Source: Streptomyces violaceoruber
GTDB taxonomy: Bacteria > Actinomycetota > Actinomycetes > Streptomycetales > Streptomycetaceae
Length of the DNA stretch: 64,000 nucleotides
Direction: 5' to 3'
Assembly: GCA_000720805.1 (NCBI GenBank)
Contig: JODI01000024.1
Location: 1 to 64,000, forward strand
The translations under genes and the position numbers were made by a program. The notes below the pieces were generated by a model. It saw only the letters and a list, made by a program, of their open reading frames with translations. It searched no databases and was not told where the DNA came from. This document shows, piece after piece, positions 1 through 9,597 of the stretch (positions within the stretch are counted from its first letter, which is position 1; every line of letters begins with the position of its first letter).

Positions 1-40
1 GGCTGGGGGGTGTGGGGGTGTGGGGGTGACGCGCGTTGCG

Positions 41-74
41 TTGACCAAGATTTAAAGGTCCATGACATGTCATG
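41..74 (+). promoter_or_regulatory. putative promoter with 14-bp palindromic operator
   Basis: A TTGACC hexamer at 41-46 resembles a -35 box. Just downstream lies the perfect palindrome CATGACATGTCATG (61-74), where the -10 region would fall. The arrangement suggests an operator overlapping the promoter of the GGCT-like gene that starts at 121. The palindrome is seen directly; the regulator is unknown. Confidence 0.35.
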
Positions 75-120
75 TCCATAGCGCGTTCGCGGAGGTATGT
101 GAGGGGAGAGAATCGTTTCT

Positions 121-570
121 GTGACCGCCGCCCATCCCGCCGCCCACCCCGCGCGACCCGCGGACCTCCCCTTCTTCGTCTACGGCACCCTCCGCCCCGG
201 CGAGATCAACCACGACCTCTTCCTGCGCGGCCGCATCCGCTCCGAGGAACCCGCACGGCTACCGGGCGCGGTGCTGTACGACGGCCCGGGCTATCCCTAC
301 GCGGTGCCGGAACCCGGGGGAACGGTGAGCGGCGAACTCGTCACCGCGCGGCCGGAGGCGTACCGGGAGCTGCTGGCCGGCCTCGACCGCCTGGAGGAGT
401 ACGTGCCCGGCTCCCCGCGCAACCTGTACGAGCGCGTGGAGCGCCGGGTCGTCCGCGTCGCCGACGGCAGCGCCGTACCCGCCTGGGTCTACCTCGCCGC
501 CCCCGCGGTCACCGCCCGGCTGCGGTCACGGGGCAAGCTGATCGAGGGCGGTGACTGGCTGCGCAGGTGA
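121..570 (+). CDS. gamma-glutamylcyclotransferase-like (GGCT/YtfP fold) protein
   Basis: A 149-residue cytoplasmic protein with the family signature VYGTLRPG at residues 20-27, where the Y-G-T-L loop binds substrate. Acidic residues of LDRLEEY (88-94) lie where the family's catalytic glutamate is found. Such enzymes cleave gamma-glutamyl-amine bonds with release of 5-oxoproline, but the physiological substrate cannot be told from sequence. The GTG at 121 is chosen because a GGGGAG tract precedes it and the YGTL motif then sits at the usual distance from the N terminus. It is a single gene, convergent with nasA. The family is confident, the substrate is not. Confidence 0.85.
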   Translation: MTAAHPAAHPARPADLPFFVYGTLRPGEINHDLFLRGRIRSEEPARLPGAVLYDGPGYPYAVPEPGGTVSGELVTARPEAYRELLAGLDRLEEYVPGSPRNLYERVERRVVRVADGSAVPAWVYLAAPAVTARLRSRGKLIEGGDWLRR

Positions 571-605
571 GCCATCACCGCCCTCGTCCCCCTGATCGGA
601 CGCCG

Positions 606-2912
606 CTACGGCGTCACCGTCTCCAGCCGCACCGCGCACGCCTTGAACTCCGGCATCCGTGAAGTGGGGTCCAGCGCCGGGTTGGTGAGGGTGTTGGCGC
701 GGCCCTCGCCGGGCCAGTGGAAGGGCATGAAGACGGTGTCCGGGCGGATCGCGGTCGTGATCCGGGCCGGCGCCACGGCCCGCCCCCGCCGGGACACCAC
801 GGCCACCGCGTCCCCCTCGGCCGCCCCGAGCCGCTCCGCGAGCCGCGGGTGCAGCTCGACGAACGGACCGGGGGCGGCGGCGTTCAGCTCGTCGACCCGG
901 CGGGTCTGCGCACCGGACTGGTACTGCGCCACGACCCGCCCCGTCGTCAGCAGCACCGGGTACTCCTCGTCGGGCTCCTCGGCGATCGCCCGATGCGCCA
1001 CGGCCACGAACCGCGCCCGCCCGTCGGGGGTGGCGAAACGGTCCAGGAAGAGGCGGGGGGTGCCGGGGTGGACACCGGGGGTGGTGCCGGACACCGCCTT
1101 GCCCAGGGGGCCCGCGTCCGGTGTCGCGGGGCTCGCCGTCACGCCCGGCACGGTGCCTTCGGCCGGATCAATCGGATCGGTCGGATCGGCCGACGGGAGG
1201 CCGGCGGCCGCGCCCTCGGCGGCTTCCCCGGCGTTCTCGTCCGCCCCCACATCCCCGTCCGCCCCCACATCCCCGTCCGCCCCGGCATCCCCGTCGGCAA
1301 CGGCCTCCGCCGCCGGGCACGGCCAGAACACCCCGTTCTCCTCCGCCAGGCGGCGGTACGTGATCCCGGAGTAGTCCGCGGGGCCGCCCGCGCTGGCGCG
1401 GCGCAGTTCCTCGAAGACCTCCTCGGGGTCGGTGGGGAAGCCCTTCTCCACACCGAGGCGGTCGGCCAGTTCGTGCAGGACCTCCAGGTCGCTGCGGACG
1501 CCCTCGGGCGGGCTGATCGCCTGCCGGCGCAGCAGCACCCGCCCCTCCAGGTTGGTCGTGGTGCCGGTCTCCTCCGCCCACTGCGTGACCGGGAGCACCA
1601 CGTCCGCGAGCGCCGCCGTCTCCGAGAGCACGACGTCGCACACGGCCAGGAAGTCCAGCGACTTGACGCGTTCCTCGACATGGGCCGCGCGAGGCGCCGA
1701 CACCACCGGGTTGGACCCCATCAGCAGCAGCGACTTGATGTCCGTACCCAGCGCGTCGAGCAGCTCGTACGCACTGCGTCCCGGCCCGGGCAGGGTGTCG
1801 GGGTCGACGCCCCACACCTCGGCGACATGCCGCCGCGCCGCCGGATCGTCCAGCTTGCGGTAGCCGGGCAACTGGTCGGCCTTCTGGCCGTGTTCGCGTC
1901 CGCCCTGCCCGTTGCCCTGCCCGGTCAGGCAGCCGTACCCGGACAGCGGGCGGCCCGCGCGGCCGGTCGCCAGGCACAGGTTGATCCACGCGCCCACGGT
2001 GTCGGTGCCCTTGGACTGCTGCTCGGGCCCGCGCGCGGTGAGCACCATCGCGTTCTCCGGCTCGCAGAACAGCCGCACGGCCTCCCGGAGCTGGGGAACG
2101 GACACCCCCGTGATCCGTTCCACGTACTCCGGCCAGTGGGACATGGCCACCGCGCGGGCGTCCTCCCAGCCGACCGTGCGCTCGGCCACGTACGCCTCGT
2201 CGACCCGCCCCTCGGCGACGATCAGGTGCAGCATCCCGAGCGCCAGGGCCAGATCCGTCCCGGGGCGCGGTGCCAGGTGCAGGTCGGCCTGCTCGGCGGT
2301 CTTCGTGCGGCGCGGGTCGATGACGATCAGCGTGCCGCCGTTCTCCCGCAGTTCGCTGAAGAAGCGCAGCGACGGCGGCATGGTCTCGGCGAGGTTGGAG
2401 CCGACGAGGATCACGCAGCCCGACTTCGGGATGTCCTCCAGCGGGAACGGCAGCCCGCGGTCGAGACCGAACGCCTTGATCCCCGCGGCCGCCGCCGACG
2501 ACATGCAGAAACGGCCGTTGTAGTCGATCTGCGAGGTGCCGAGCACGACCCGCGCGAACTTGCCGAGCGTGTACGCCTTCTCGTTGGTCAGGCCGCCCCC
2601 GCCGAAGACCCCGCACGCGTCCGGGCCATGTTCCGTACGCGTGCGGGACAGCCCCTCGGCGATCCGGTCCAGTGCCTCGTCCCAGGACGCGGGCACGAGC
2701 GTGCCCCCGGAGCGGACCAGCGGGGAGGTCAGTCGAACGCTCGACCGAAGCACCTCCGGCGCCGTACGGCCCTTGCCGCACAGCGCACCCCGGTTCACCG
2801 GGAAGTCCGTGCGCTCGCTCACCTCGACGGTCCCGTCCGCAGACGGCGTCAGGTTCATCCCGCACTGCAGGGCGCAGTACGGGCAGTGCGTGGGCGTCAC
2901 GGAGTTCGGCAT
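606..2912 (-). CDS. nasA: assimilatory nitrate reductase catalytic subunit (molybdopterin oxidoreductase)
   Basis: A 768-residue bis-MGD molybdoenzyme. The N-terminal [4Fe-4S] ligands are C10-x2-C13-x3-C17-x27-C45, with GALCGKGR around the last Cys, followed by the molybdopterin domains and a C-terminal MopB dinucleotide-binding domain (FHWPGEGRANTLT near the end). This architecture matches cytoplasmic NasA-type nitrate reductases and the related FdhF group. The nearby sirohydrochlorin chelatase (siroheme for nitrite reductase) supports assimilatory nitrate reduction. There is no Tat signal. An Asp/Ala/Gly-rich linker near residues 540-610, coded by an 18-bp tandem repeat, separates the catalytic part from the C-terminal domain. 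A formate dehydrogenase-like role is the main alternative. Confidence 0.88.
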   Translation of the reverse strand: MPNSVTPTHCPYCALQCGMNLTPSADGTVEVSERTDFPVNRGALCGKGRTAPEVLRSSVRLTSPLVRSGGTLVPASWDEALDRIAEGLSRTRTEHGPDACGVFGGGGLTNEKAYTLGKFARVVLGTSQIDYNGRFCMSSAAAAGIKAFGLDRGLPFPLEDIPKSGCVILVGSNLAETMPPSLRFFSELRENGGTLIVIDPRRTKTAEQADLHLAPRPGTDLALALGMLHLIVAEGRVDEAYVAERTVGWEDARAVAMSHWPEYVERITGVSVPQLREAVRLFCEPENAMVLTARGPEQQSKGTDTVGAWINLCLATGRAGRPLSGYGCLTGQGNGQGGREHGQKADQLPGYRKLDDPAARRHVAEVWGVDPDTLPGPGRSAYELLDALGTDIKSLLLMGSNPVVSAPRAAHVEERVKSLDFLAVCDVVLSETAALADVVLPVTQWAEETGTTTNLEGRVLLRRQAISPPEGVRSDLEVLHELADRLGVEKGFPTDPEEVFEELRRASAGGPADYSGITYRRLAEENGVFWPCPAAEAVADGDAGADGDVGADGDVGADENAGEAAEGAAAGLPSADPTDPIDPAEGTVPGVTASPATPDAGPLGKAVSGTTPGVHPGTPRLFLDRFATPDGRARFVAVAHRAIAEEPDEEYPVLLTTGRVVAQYQSGAQTRRVDELNAAAPGPFVELHPRLAERLGAAEGDAVAVVSRRGRAVAPARITTAIRPDTVFMPFHWPGEGRANTLTNPALDPTSRMPEFKACAVRLETVTP
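1240..1293. repeat. three in-frame 18-bp tandem repeats inside nasA
   Basis: The unit TCCGCCCCCACATCCCCG occurs three times head to tail (third copy with two changes). On the coding strand it gives repeated G-A-D-G-D-V. It lies in the acidic interdomain linker, so length changes by slippage would stay in frame. Confidence 0.85.
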
Positions 2913-3019
2913 GCTTCTCAGCGTGCTTCGGGCGTGTTACGCGCAGGACGGTTCCGTGTTACGCGGCCGGGACGGTGACCTCCCGACGGCCGCCCCGGTG
3001 CCGTGAGGCGCCCCGCACC

Positions 3020-3706
3020 TCACCGGCCACCGGCCAGCGCCCTGCTCACCCCGGTCTCCTTCGGCCCCAGGAACCGCGGATCCGGCTCGAACACCGCGTC
3101 CAAGGCCGCCTTGCCCGCCGCGAGGATCTCCCGGGTGCCCCCGTAGTACCAGGTCACGTCGTGCTTGTCGTCGACCCCGACGCCGTACGAGGTGACACCC
3201 GCCGCCCGGCACAGCGCGAGAGCCCGCCGGATGTGGAAGTCCTGGCTGATCAGTACGGCCTCGTCGACGCCGAAGATCTTCTTCGCGCGGACGCAGGAGT
3301 CCCAGGTGTCGAAGCCCGCGTAGTCACTGACGATCCGCCCGTCAGGCACCCCGTGCCGCGTCAGATAGGCGCGCATCGCGTCGGGCTCGTCGTAGTCCTC
3401 GCGGCTGTTGTCGCCGGTGACCAGGACGACCCGGACGCGGCCCTCCCGGTACAGCGTCGCCGCCGCGTCCAGCCGGTGGGCGAGGTACGGGGAGGGCTCG
3501 CCGTCCCACAGGCCGGCGCCGAAGACGACGGCCACCTCGGTGCGCGGCGCGTTCGCCGTCGTACGCAGCAGGCCCTCCGTCGAGACGTACAGCCAGGTCG
3601 CCGGCAGCAGCGCCAGCACGCAGGCCGCCATGACGGCCTGCACCAGCCGCCGCTGCCCGGTCCGGGTGCGCGGCAGACGAGGTCTGTGCAGCTCAGGCAG
3701 TCGCAT
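3020..3706 (-). CDS. DUF218/SanA-YdcF family membrane protein
   Basis: A 228-residue protein with a basic N terminus, one transmembrane helix at about residues 21-43, and a DUF218 domain after it. Characteristic DUF218 stretches are VAVVFGAGLWDG, VLVTGDNSREDYDEP and LISQDFHIRRAL. Relatives are SanA (high-temperature vancomycin exclusion in E. coli) and YdcF; the biochemical role is unsettled, with envelope or nucleotide-related functions proposed. The single helix near the N terminus suggests an anchored domain. It is separated from nasA by about 107 bp and may be transcribed independently. Confidence 0.8.
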   Translation of the reverse strand: MRLPELHRPRLPRTRTGQRRLVQAVMAACVLALLPATWLYVSTEGLLRTTANAPRTEVAVVFGAGLWDGEPSPYLAHRLDAAATLYREGRVRVVLVTGDNSREDYDEPDAMRAYLTRHGVPDGRIVSDYAGFDTWDSCVRAKKIFGVDEAVLISQDFHIRRALALCRAAGVTSYGVGVDDKHDVTWYYGGTREILAAGKAALDAVFEPDPRFLGPKETGVSRALAGGR

Positions 3707-3918
3707 CGGACGGTCCCTCCCCGGTCGGCCTTCGACAGTCAGAGACGTCCTGTCAGGCCGTCCGGTTCGCCTCCCACGACGTGACCAGCTTCACCTCGGT
3801 CAATGAAACGGCAGGTCACACCGCCTCACACAGCCCCCACACCCCATCGTGAACCCCCGGAAAACACCCGTCATTCCTGTGCAATGGGAAGGCAACCTCG
3901 TGCCGTCACCATCAGTTC

Positions 3919-4830
3919 ATGACGGCGACGCGCAAGTCGGAAGCTCTTCGCGACGAGTCCACGACCCTCCCCGGCGGCGTCCTGCCGCTCCCTGGGCCTC
4001 ACCTCGACAGTACGGCGCACATCATGAACCGGATCACCAGCCAACTCGCCACCCAGCTCAGCCTCGTCTCGCTCGACGGCAGGCGGCGAACCGAGCCGCC
4101 CGCGCTCGTCCTCGTGGCGCACGGCAGCCGGGACCCGCGCACGCTGCGCACGGTCCACACGCTCGTCGAGCGGGTCCGCGAGCTGCGCCCGGGTCTGCCG
4201 GTGCGTCTCGGCCACATCGAGCTGAACGAGCCCCTGCTCCCCGACACGCTCGCCTCCCTCGGCACCGGCGAGGCGGTCCTCGTCCCGCTCCTCCTCAGCC
4301 GCGGCTACCACGTCAAGCGGGACATCCCCGAGATGGCGGACGCCTGCGCGGCCCGCACCCGCGTGGCCACCCCCCTCGGCCCGCACCCGCTGCTCGTGGA
4401 GGCCCTCCACGGCCGTCTCGTCGAGGCCGGCTGGCGCACCACGATGGACGAGGCGACGCGGCGCGCCAGCGCCGTGGTCCTCGCCGCGGCCGGCTCCCGC
4501 GACCCGGACTCGGCCGTCGACACCGGCCGCACGGCCCACCTCCTGTCGGAACGCCTCGGCGTCCCGGTCGTCCCCGCCTACGCCTCCGCGGCCACCCCCA
4601 CGGTCGAGACAGCCGTCCGCGCCCTCGCCGCGCGAGGCCGCCACCGTGTAGCAGTCGCCTCCTACTTCACGGCCCCGGGCCTCTTCGCCACCCAGAGCGC
4701 CCAGAAGGCCCCGTGGATAGCCTCGGCCCCCCTCGGCACCCACCCGGCGATGGCCCGCCTGCTCCTGCACCGCTACGACCAGTCGTTGGCGACTCCGGTC
4801 ACGACGGAACCGCAACTGGCGTCGGCCTGA
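3919..4830 (+). CDS. sirohydrochlorin ferrochelatase (CbiX/SirB family)
   Basis: Inserts Fe(II) or Co(II) into sirohydrochlorin. The duplicated CbiX half-domains are visible: the first carries LVLVAHGSRDPRT (His68) and LLSRGYHVKRDIP (His131), the two metal-handling histidines of the family; the second half repeats the pattern with AAAGSRDPDS and ends near residue 303. Placement beside nasA fits siroheme supply for nitrite and sulfite reductases. The ATG at 3919 is used, but an ATG at 4024 would remove a poorly conserved 35-residue leader and is equally plausible. In the second half the HGS His is replaced (AAAGSRD), so only the first active site looks complete. Confidence 0.85.
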   Translation: MTATRKSEALRDESTTLPGGVLPLPGPHLDSTAHIMNRITSQLATQLSLVSLDGRRRTEPPALVLVAHGSRDPRTLRTVHTLVERVRELRPGLPVRLGHIELNEPLLPDTLASLGTGEAVLVPLLLSRGYHVKRDIPEMADACAARTRVATPLGPHPLLVEALHGRLVEAGWRTTMDEATRRASAVVLAAAGSRDPDSAVDTGRTAHLLSERLGVPVVPAYASAATPTVETAVRALAARGRHRVAVASYFTAPGLFATQSAQKAPWIASAPLGTHPAMARLLLHRYDQSLATPVTTEPQLASA

Positions 4831-4964
4831 AAGCGCCGGGGAGGCTGATGCCCTAAGGGGCGCGGGGAACTGCGCGACAAGCCACAACGCACCCGCACCC
4901 GCCACACAATAGAACCCGGCAGACGCATACGCGGATTGTCAGCACCTCCCCTTACTGTCGAGAC

Positions 4965-6245
4965 ATGGAAGGCAAAAACCACAACCCACCCACCGGCTAC
5001 GACCCCACGTCAGTGGCCCGCTGGGCCGCCGAACCCGACAAACGCCCAGGCCGCACCGCCTTCCAACGCGACCGGGCCCGCATCCTGCACTCCTCCGCGC
5101 TCAGAAGACTCGCCGGCAAGACCCAAGTGGTCACGCCCGGCACGATGAGCCAGGCCTGGGACGCCAGCCCCCGCACCCGCCTCACCCACTCCCTGGAGTG
5201 CGCCCAGGTGGGCAGAGAGCTGGGCGCGGCCCTCGGCTGCGACCCGGACCTCGTCGAAGCCGCCTGCCTCGCCCACGACCTCGGCCACCCCCCGTTCGGC
5301 CACAACGGCGAACAGGCGCTCAACGAGTTCGCCGAGGACTGCGGAGGTTTCGAGGGCAACGCCCAGTCCCTCAGACTCCTCACCCGCATCGAACCCAAAC
5401 GCTTCACCGCCGAGGGTTCCGTCGGCCTCAACCTCACCCGGGCGACCCTCGACGCGGCCACCAAATACCCCTGGTCCCGAGGAGCGCACCCCACCGACCC
5501 CAAGTCCCCGAAGTTCGGTGTCTACGAGGACGACCGCCCCGTCTTCGACTGGGTCCGCGAGGGCGCCCCCGGCAACCGCACCACCTTCGAGGCCCAGGTC
5601 ATGGACTGGTCCGACGACGTGGCGTACTCCGTGCACGACGTCGAGGACGGACTGCACGCCGGCCACGTCGACCCCGCCCGTCTGCACGCCGAACCGGAAC
5701 GCCAGGCGGTCTTCGCGGTCGCCCGGGGCCGCTATGTGCCCGAGGACACCGACCCGGCGGAGCTCTCCGCCGCCCTGGACCGGCTGCAGGAGCAACCGTG
5801 GTGGCCGCACCGCTACGACGGCTCGGCAGTGGCCCAGGCCCGCCTCAAGGACGCCACCAGCCAGCTCATCGGCCGCTTCTGCCTCGCCGCCGAGACCGCC
5901 ACGCGCGCGGGGTACGGGACCGGGCGGCTGACGAGATACGGCGCCGAACTCGTCGTACCGCACGAGACACGGTTGGAGTGCGCGGTCCTCAAGGCGGTCG
6001 CCGACCGGTACGTCATGCAGCGCGCCGAGCAGGAACGGCTGCGGGCGGACCAGCGGATCGTGGTGGCCGAACTGGCCGAGGCGCTCACCGCCCGCGCCCC
6101 CGACGGCCTCGACCCGCAGTTCCGGGCGCTGTTCGACCGGGCGCCCGACGACCGGGCCCGCAAGCGGGTGATCGTGGATCAGATCGCCTCGCTCACCGAC
6201 GCGTCCGCCCGTTCGCTTCACGGTCGTCTGATGGGGCATCTGTGA
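4965..6245 (+). CDS. dgt: deoxyguanosinetriphosphate triphosphohydrolase
   Basis: A 426-residue HD-superfamily dNTPase that hydrolyses dGTP to deoxyguanosine and triphosphate. The metal-binding H..HD..D set is visible: RTRLTHSLE (His75), [14 protein letters not shown] (His104-Asp105) and [16 protein letters not shown] further on. The N-terminal [20 protein letters not shown] is the conserved allosteric/nucleotide-contact region of this family. Length is typical. The start is ATG at 4965. It lies upstream of the flavoprotein and dnaG, a neighbourhood shared with other actinomycetes. Confidence 0.93.
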   Translation: MEGKNHNPPTGYDPTSVARWAAEPDKRPGRTAFQRDRARILHSSALRRLAGKTQVVTPGTMSQAWDASPRTRLTHSLECAQVGRELGAALGCDPDLVEAACLAHDLGHPPFGHNGEQALNEFAEDCGGFEGNAQSLRLLTRIEPKRFTAEGSVGLNLTRATLDAATKYPWSRGAHPTDPKSPKFGVYEDDRPVFDWVREGAPGNRTTFEAQVMDWSDDVAYSVHDVEDGLHAGHVDPARLHAEPERQAVFAVARGRYVPEDTDPAELSAALDRLQEQPWWPHRYDGSAVAQARLKDATSQLIGRFCLAAETATRAGYGTGRLTRYGAELVVPHETRLECAVLKAVADRYVMQRAEQERLRADQRIVVAELAEALTARAPDGLDPQFRALFDRAPDDRARKRVIVDQIASLTDASARSLHGRLMGHL

Positions 6246-6379
6246 TGCTGATGCGGCGGGAGTGAGACGGGAGGGCCCGAATGTGACCCTCCGTGGCCTG
6301 ATCGGGCCACTCCCTCTTCCCGCATCACGCTCCGTGCGGGACGCTCGCATGTGGCGGTACGTTCACGAGGAGGCATCAA

Positions 6380-7645
6380 GTGGTCGACGCGGATCAGACA
6401 TTCGTCATCGTCGGAGGCGGTCTCGCCGGCGCGAAGGCGGCCGAGACGCTCCGAGCGGAGGGCTTCACCGGCCGCGTGATACTGATCTGCGACGAGCGCG
6501 ACCACCCGTACGAGCGCCCGCCGCTGTCCAAGGGCTATCTGCTCGGCAAGGAGGAGCGCGACAGCGTCTTCGTCCACGAACCCGCCTGGTACGCCCGCAA
6601 CGACATCGAACTGCACCTGGGCGAGACCGTCGACGCCGTCGACCGTACGGCGAAGACCGTCCGCTTCGGCGAGGACGGCACCCTGGTCCGCTACGACAAG
6701 CTGCTCCTCGCGACCGGCGCCGAGCCCCGCCGCCTCGACATCCCGGGTACGGACCTCGCCGGTGTCCATCACCTGCGCCGCCTCGCCCACGCCGAACGCC
6801 TCAAGGGCGTCCTCGCCGCCCTCGGCAGGGACAACGGCCACATCGTGATCGCGGGAGCCGGCTGGATCGGTCTGGAGGTCGCGGCGGCGGCCCGTGAGTA
6901 CGGCGCCGAGGTCACCGTCGTCGAGCCCCTGCCGACCCCGCTGCACACGGTCCTCGGCCCGGAGCTCGGCCAGATCTTCGCCGAACTGCACCGCGAGCAC
7001 GGTGTCCGCTTCCACTTCGGCGCACGGCTGACCGAGATCGTCGGCCAGGACGGCATGGTCCTCGCCGCCCGCACCGACGACGGCGAGGAACACCCCGCGC
7101 ACGACGTCCTCGCGGCGGTCGGCGCGGCCCCGCGGACCGCCCTCGCGGAGGCGGCGGGCCTGGAGCTGGCGGACCGCGCCCACGGCGGCGGCGTCGCGGT
7201 CGACGCCCGGCTGCGCACCTCCGACCCCGACATCTACGCGGCCGGCGACGTGGCCTCCTTCCAGCACTCCCTCTTCGACACCCGGCTGCGCGTCGAACAC
7301 TGGGCGAACGCCCTCAACGGCGGCCCCGCGGCGGCCCGCGCGATGCTCGGCCGGGACCTCACCTACGACCGCGTGCCCTATTTCTTCTCCGACCAGTACG
7401 ACATGGGCATGGAGTACTCCGGCTGGGCGCCCCCGGGCACGTACGACCAAGTGGTGATCCGGGGAGACGCGGGAAAGCGAGAGTTCATCGCGTTCTGGGT
7501 GAAGGAGAACCGGGTGCTGGCCGGGATGAACGTGAACGTGTGGGACGTCACAGACCCCATCCAGCAGCTGATTCGTACCAAGGCCCAGGTGGACACCGAG
7601 GCACTCGCGAACCCGCGCGTTCCGCTGGACAGCCTCGTCCCGTGA
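6380..7645 (+). CDS. FAD-dependent NAD(P)H reductase (rhodocoxin/ferredoxin reductase-like)
   Basis: A 421-residue two-Rossmann pyridine-nucleotide oxidoreductase. The FAD site is FVIVGGGLAGAKAAETL (8-24), the NAD(P)H site is IVIAGAGWIGLEVAAAA (near 156-172), and the second FAD motif is DIYAAGDVA. A C-terminal reductase domain (about 320-405) resembles those of rhodocoxin and putidaredoxin reductases. It probably passes electrons from NAD(P)H to a ferredoxin; the partner is not encoded nearby. The GTG at 6380 is preceded by GAGGAGG with good spacing. It is separated from dnaG by only 47 bp, but dnaG appears to have its own promoter. Confidence 0.85.
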   Translation: MVDADQTFVIVGGGLAGAKAAETLRAEGFTGRVILICDERDHPYERPPLSKGYLLGKEERDSVFVHEPAWYARNDIELHLGETVDAVDRTAKTVRFGEDGTLVRYDKLLLATGAEPRRLDIPGTDLAGVHHLRRLAHAERLKGVLAALGRDNGHIVIAGAGWIGLEVAAAAREYGAEVTVVEPLPTPLHTVLGPELGQIFAELHREHGVRFHFGARLTEIVGQDGMVLAARTDDGEEHPAHDVLAAVGAAPRTALAEAAGLELADRAHGGGVAVDARLRTSDPDIYAAGDVASFQHSLFDTRLRVEHWANALNGGPAAARAMLGRDLTYDRVPYFFSDQYDMGMEYSGWAPPGTYDQVVIRGDAGKREFIAFWVKENRVLAGMNVNVWDVTDPIQQLIRTKAQVDTEALANPRVPLDSLVP

Positions 7646-7659
7646 CCTGACGACGGCGA

Positions 7660-7693
7660 TCGACTGTCACACGACCCCCGTAGAATTCACGCG
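7660..7693 (+). promoter_or_regulatory. putative leaderless promoter of dnaG
   Basis: A TAGAAT -10 hexamer at 7681-7686 lies only six bases before the GTG start at 7693. Transcription starting at the usual distance would begin at the start codon itself. A weak -35 (TCGACT, 7660-7665) lies 15 bp upstream of the -10. No ribosome binding site precedes the GTG, which fits a leaderless mRNA, common in Streptomyces. Confidence 0.5.
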
Positions 7694-9597
7694 TGGCAGG
7701 ACGGATCAACGACGAGGACGTGAAGGCGGTACGGGACGCGGTCCCGATCGACGCCGTGGTGTCCGAGTACCTCCAGCTGCGCAACGCGGGCGGCGGCAAC
7801 CTCAAGGGGCTGTGCCCGTTCCACGACGAGAAGTCGCCGTCCTTCCAGGTCAGCCCGAGCAAGGGATTCTTCCACTGCTTCGGCTGCCAGGAGGGTGGCG
7901 ACACCATCACGTTCGTGATGAAGATCGACCACCTCACCTTCTCCGAGGCGGTCGAGCGCCTCGCCGCCCAGGCCGGCATCACCCTGCGCTACGAGGAGGG
8001 CGGGTACAACCCCTCCCACCAGCGCGGCGAGCGGATCCGCCTGGTCGAGGCCCACAAGATCGCCGCCCAGTGGTACATGGAGCAACTGGCCACCAGCCCG
8101 GAGGCCGACGCCGGCCGTACGTTCCTCGCCGAGCGCGGCTTCGACCAGGCCGCCGCCGAGCACTTCTCCGTCGGCTACAGCCCCCAGGGCTGGGACCACC
8201 TCACCCGCTACCTCCGCGGCAAGGGCTTCGCCGACAAGGAACTGATCCTCTCCGGCCTCTCCCAGGAGGGCCGCCGCGGCCCCATCGACCGCTTCCGCGG
8301 CCGTCTGATGTGGCCCATCCGCGACATCGGCGGCGAGGTCGTCGGCTTCGGCGCCCGCAAGCTCTACGACGCGGACACCGGCCCCAAATACCTCAACACG
8401 CCCGACACCGCGATCTACCGCAAGTCCCAGGTGCTCTACGGCATCGACCTGGCGAAGAAGGACATCGCCAAGTCCAGCCGCGCGGTCGTGGTCGAGGGCT
8501 ACACCGACGTCATGGCCTGCCACCTCGCCGGCGTGACGACGGCCATCGCGACCTGCGGCACCGCCTTCGGCACCGACCACATCAAGATCCTCCGCCGTCT
8601 GCTCATGGACAACGGCTCGGCCCGCGTGATCTTCACCTTCGACGGCGACGCGGCCGGGCAGAAGGCCGCCCTGCGCGCCTTCGAGGACGACCAGAAGTTC
8701 GCCGCCGAGACGTACATCGCGATCGCCCCCGACGGCATGGACCCCTGCGACCTGCGCCTCGCCAAGGGCGACGACGCGGTCGCCGACCTGGTCGAACCCC
8801 GCACCCCGCTCTTCGAGTTCGCGCTGCGCCAGATCGTCCTCCGCTACGACCTGGACACCCCCGGCGGCCGGGCCGCCGCGCTGGACGAGGCGGCGCCCGT
8901 CGTCGCCCGCATCAAGAACACCGGCGCCCAGCACGAGGTCGCCGTCCAGCTCGCCGGCATGCTCGGCATCCTCGACACCCAGTTCGTGGTCAAACGCGTC
9001 GCCCAACTGGCCCGTTGGGCCCGCGACCGCGGCGGCAAGGGCCCGGCGCCGATCGCCCGCAACGGACAGCGGCAGTACGACGCCACCCCCCGCCCCTCCA
9101 CCCCGGGCCCGGCGCTCAACCTCCGCAACCCGGTCTACGCCACCGAACGCGAGCTCCTCAAACTCGCCCTCCAGCGGCCCGAGTTGGTCTCCCCGGCGTT
9201 CGACGCGTACGGCGTCGACGAGTTCACCGCCGCCCCCTACGCCGCCGTACGCCAGGCGATCATGGACGCGGGCGGCGCGGAGTACGGCGTCCAGGACCCG
9301 CAGGAATACCTGGTCCGGGTCCGCGACGTGGCCCCCGACAACGCCGTCCGCGCCATGGTCACGGAGCTCGCGGTCGAGGCGATCATGCGCAAGACGGTCG
9401 ACGAGAACTACGCCGGCGACCAGCTCGTCACGGTCCGCCGCCGCGCGGTCGAGCGCCGCATCCGTGACATCCAGTCCAGCCTGACCCGACTCGGCACCCA
9501 CGGAGACCCGGCCCAGGCGGCCGCCGTGCAGAACGAGTTGTGGGTCCTTCAGCAGTACGACCAGGCACTACGCGCGCACGGAGCCGCCGCACTCTGA
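7693..9597 (+). CDS. dnaG: DNA primase
   Basis: Synthesises RNA primers for replication. The 634-residue protein shows the CHC2 zinc ribbon (Cys41-x2-His44 ... Cys62-x2-Cys65), the RNA-polymerase core, the TOPRIM domain (VVVEGYTDVMA, then FTFDGDAAGQKAA with acidic metal ligands) and a C-terminal helicase-binding region after about residue 480. The start at GTG 7693 leaves almost no 5' leader. The sigma factor gene follows on the same strand. Confidence 0.97.
   Translation: MAGRINDEDVKAVRDAVPIDAVVSEYLQLRNAGGGNLKGLCPFHDEKSPSFQVSPSKGFFHCFGCQEGGDTITFVMKIDHLTFSEAVERLAAQAGITLRYEEGGYNPSHQRGERIRLVEAHKIAAQWYMEQLATSPEADAGRTFLAERGFDQAAAEHFSVGYSPQGWDHLTRYLRGKGFADKELILSGLSQEGRRGPIDRFRGRLMWPIRDIGGEVVGFGARKLYDADTGPKYLNTPDTAIYRKSQVLYGIDLAKKDIAKSSRAVVVEGYTDVMACHLAGVTTAIATCGTAFGTDHIKILRRLLMDNGSARVIFTFDGDAAGQKAALRAFEDDQKFAAETYIAIAPDGMDPCDLRLAKGDDAVADLVEPRTPLFEFALRQIVLRYDLDTPGGRAAALDEAAPVVARIKNTGAQHEVAVQLAGMLGILDTQFVVKRVAQLARWARDRGGKGPAPIARNGQRQYDATPRPSTPGPALNLRNPVYATERELLKLALQRPELVSPAFDAYGVDEFTAAPYAAVRQAIMDAGGAEYGVQDPQEYLVRVRDVAPDNAVRAMVTELAVEAIMRKTVDENYAGDQLVTVRRRAVERRIRDIQSSLTRLGTHGDPAQAAAVQNELWVLQQYDQALRAHGAAAL

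Noticed and set aside
717..2978. A 753-residue plus-strand open frame opposite nasA
   Set aside because: It is a shadow of GC-rich codons: low-complexity Arg/Gly/His-rich product, no domain, and the opposite strand has a clear molybdoenzyme.
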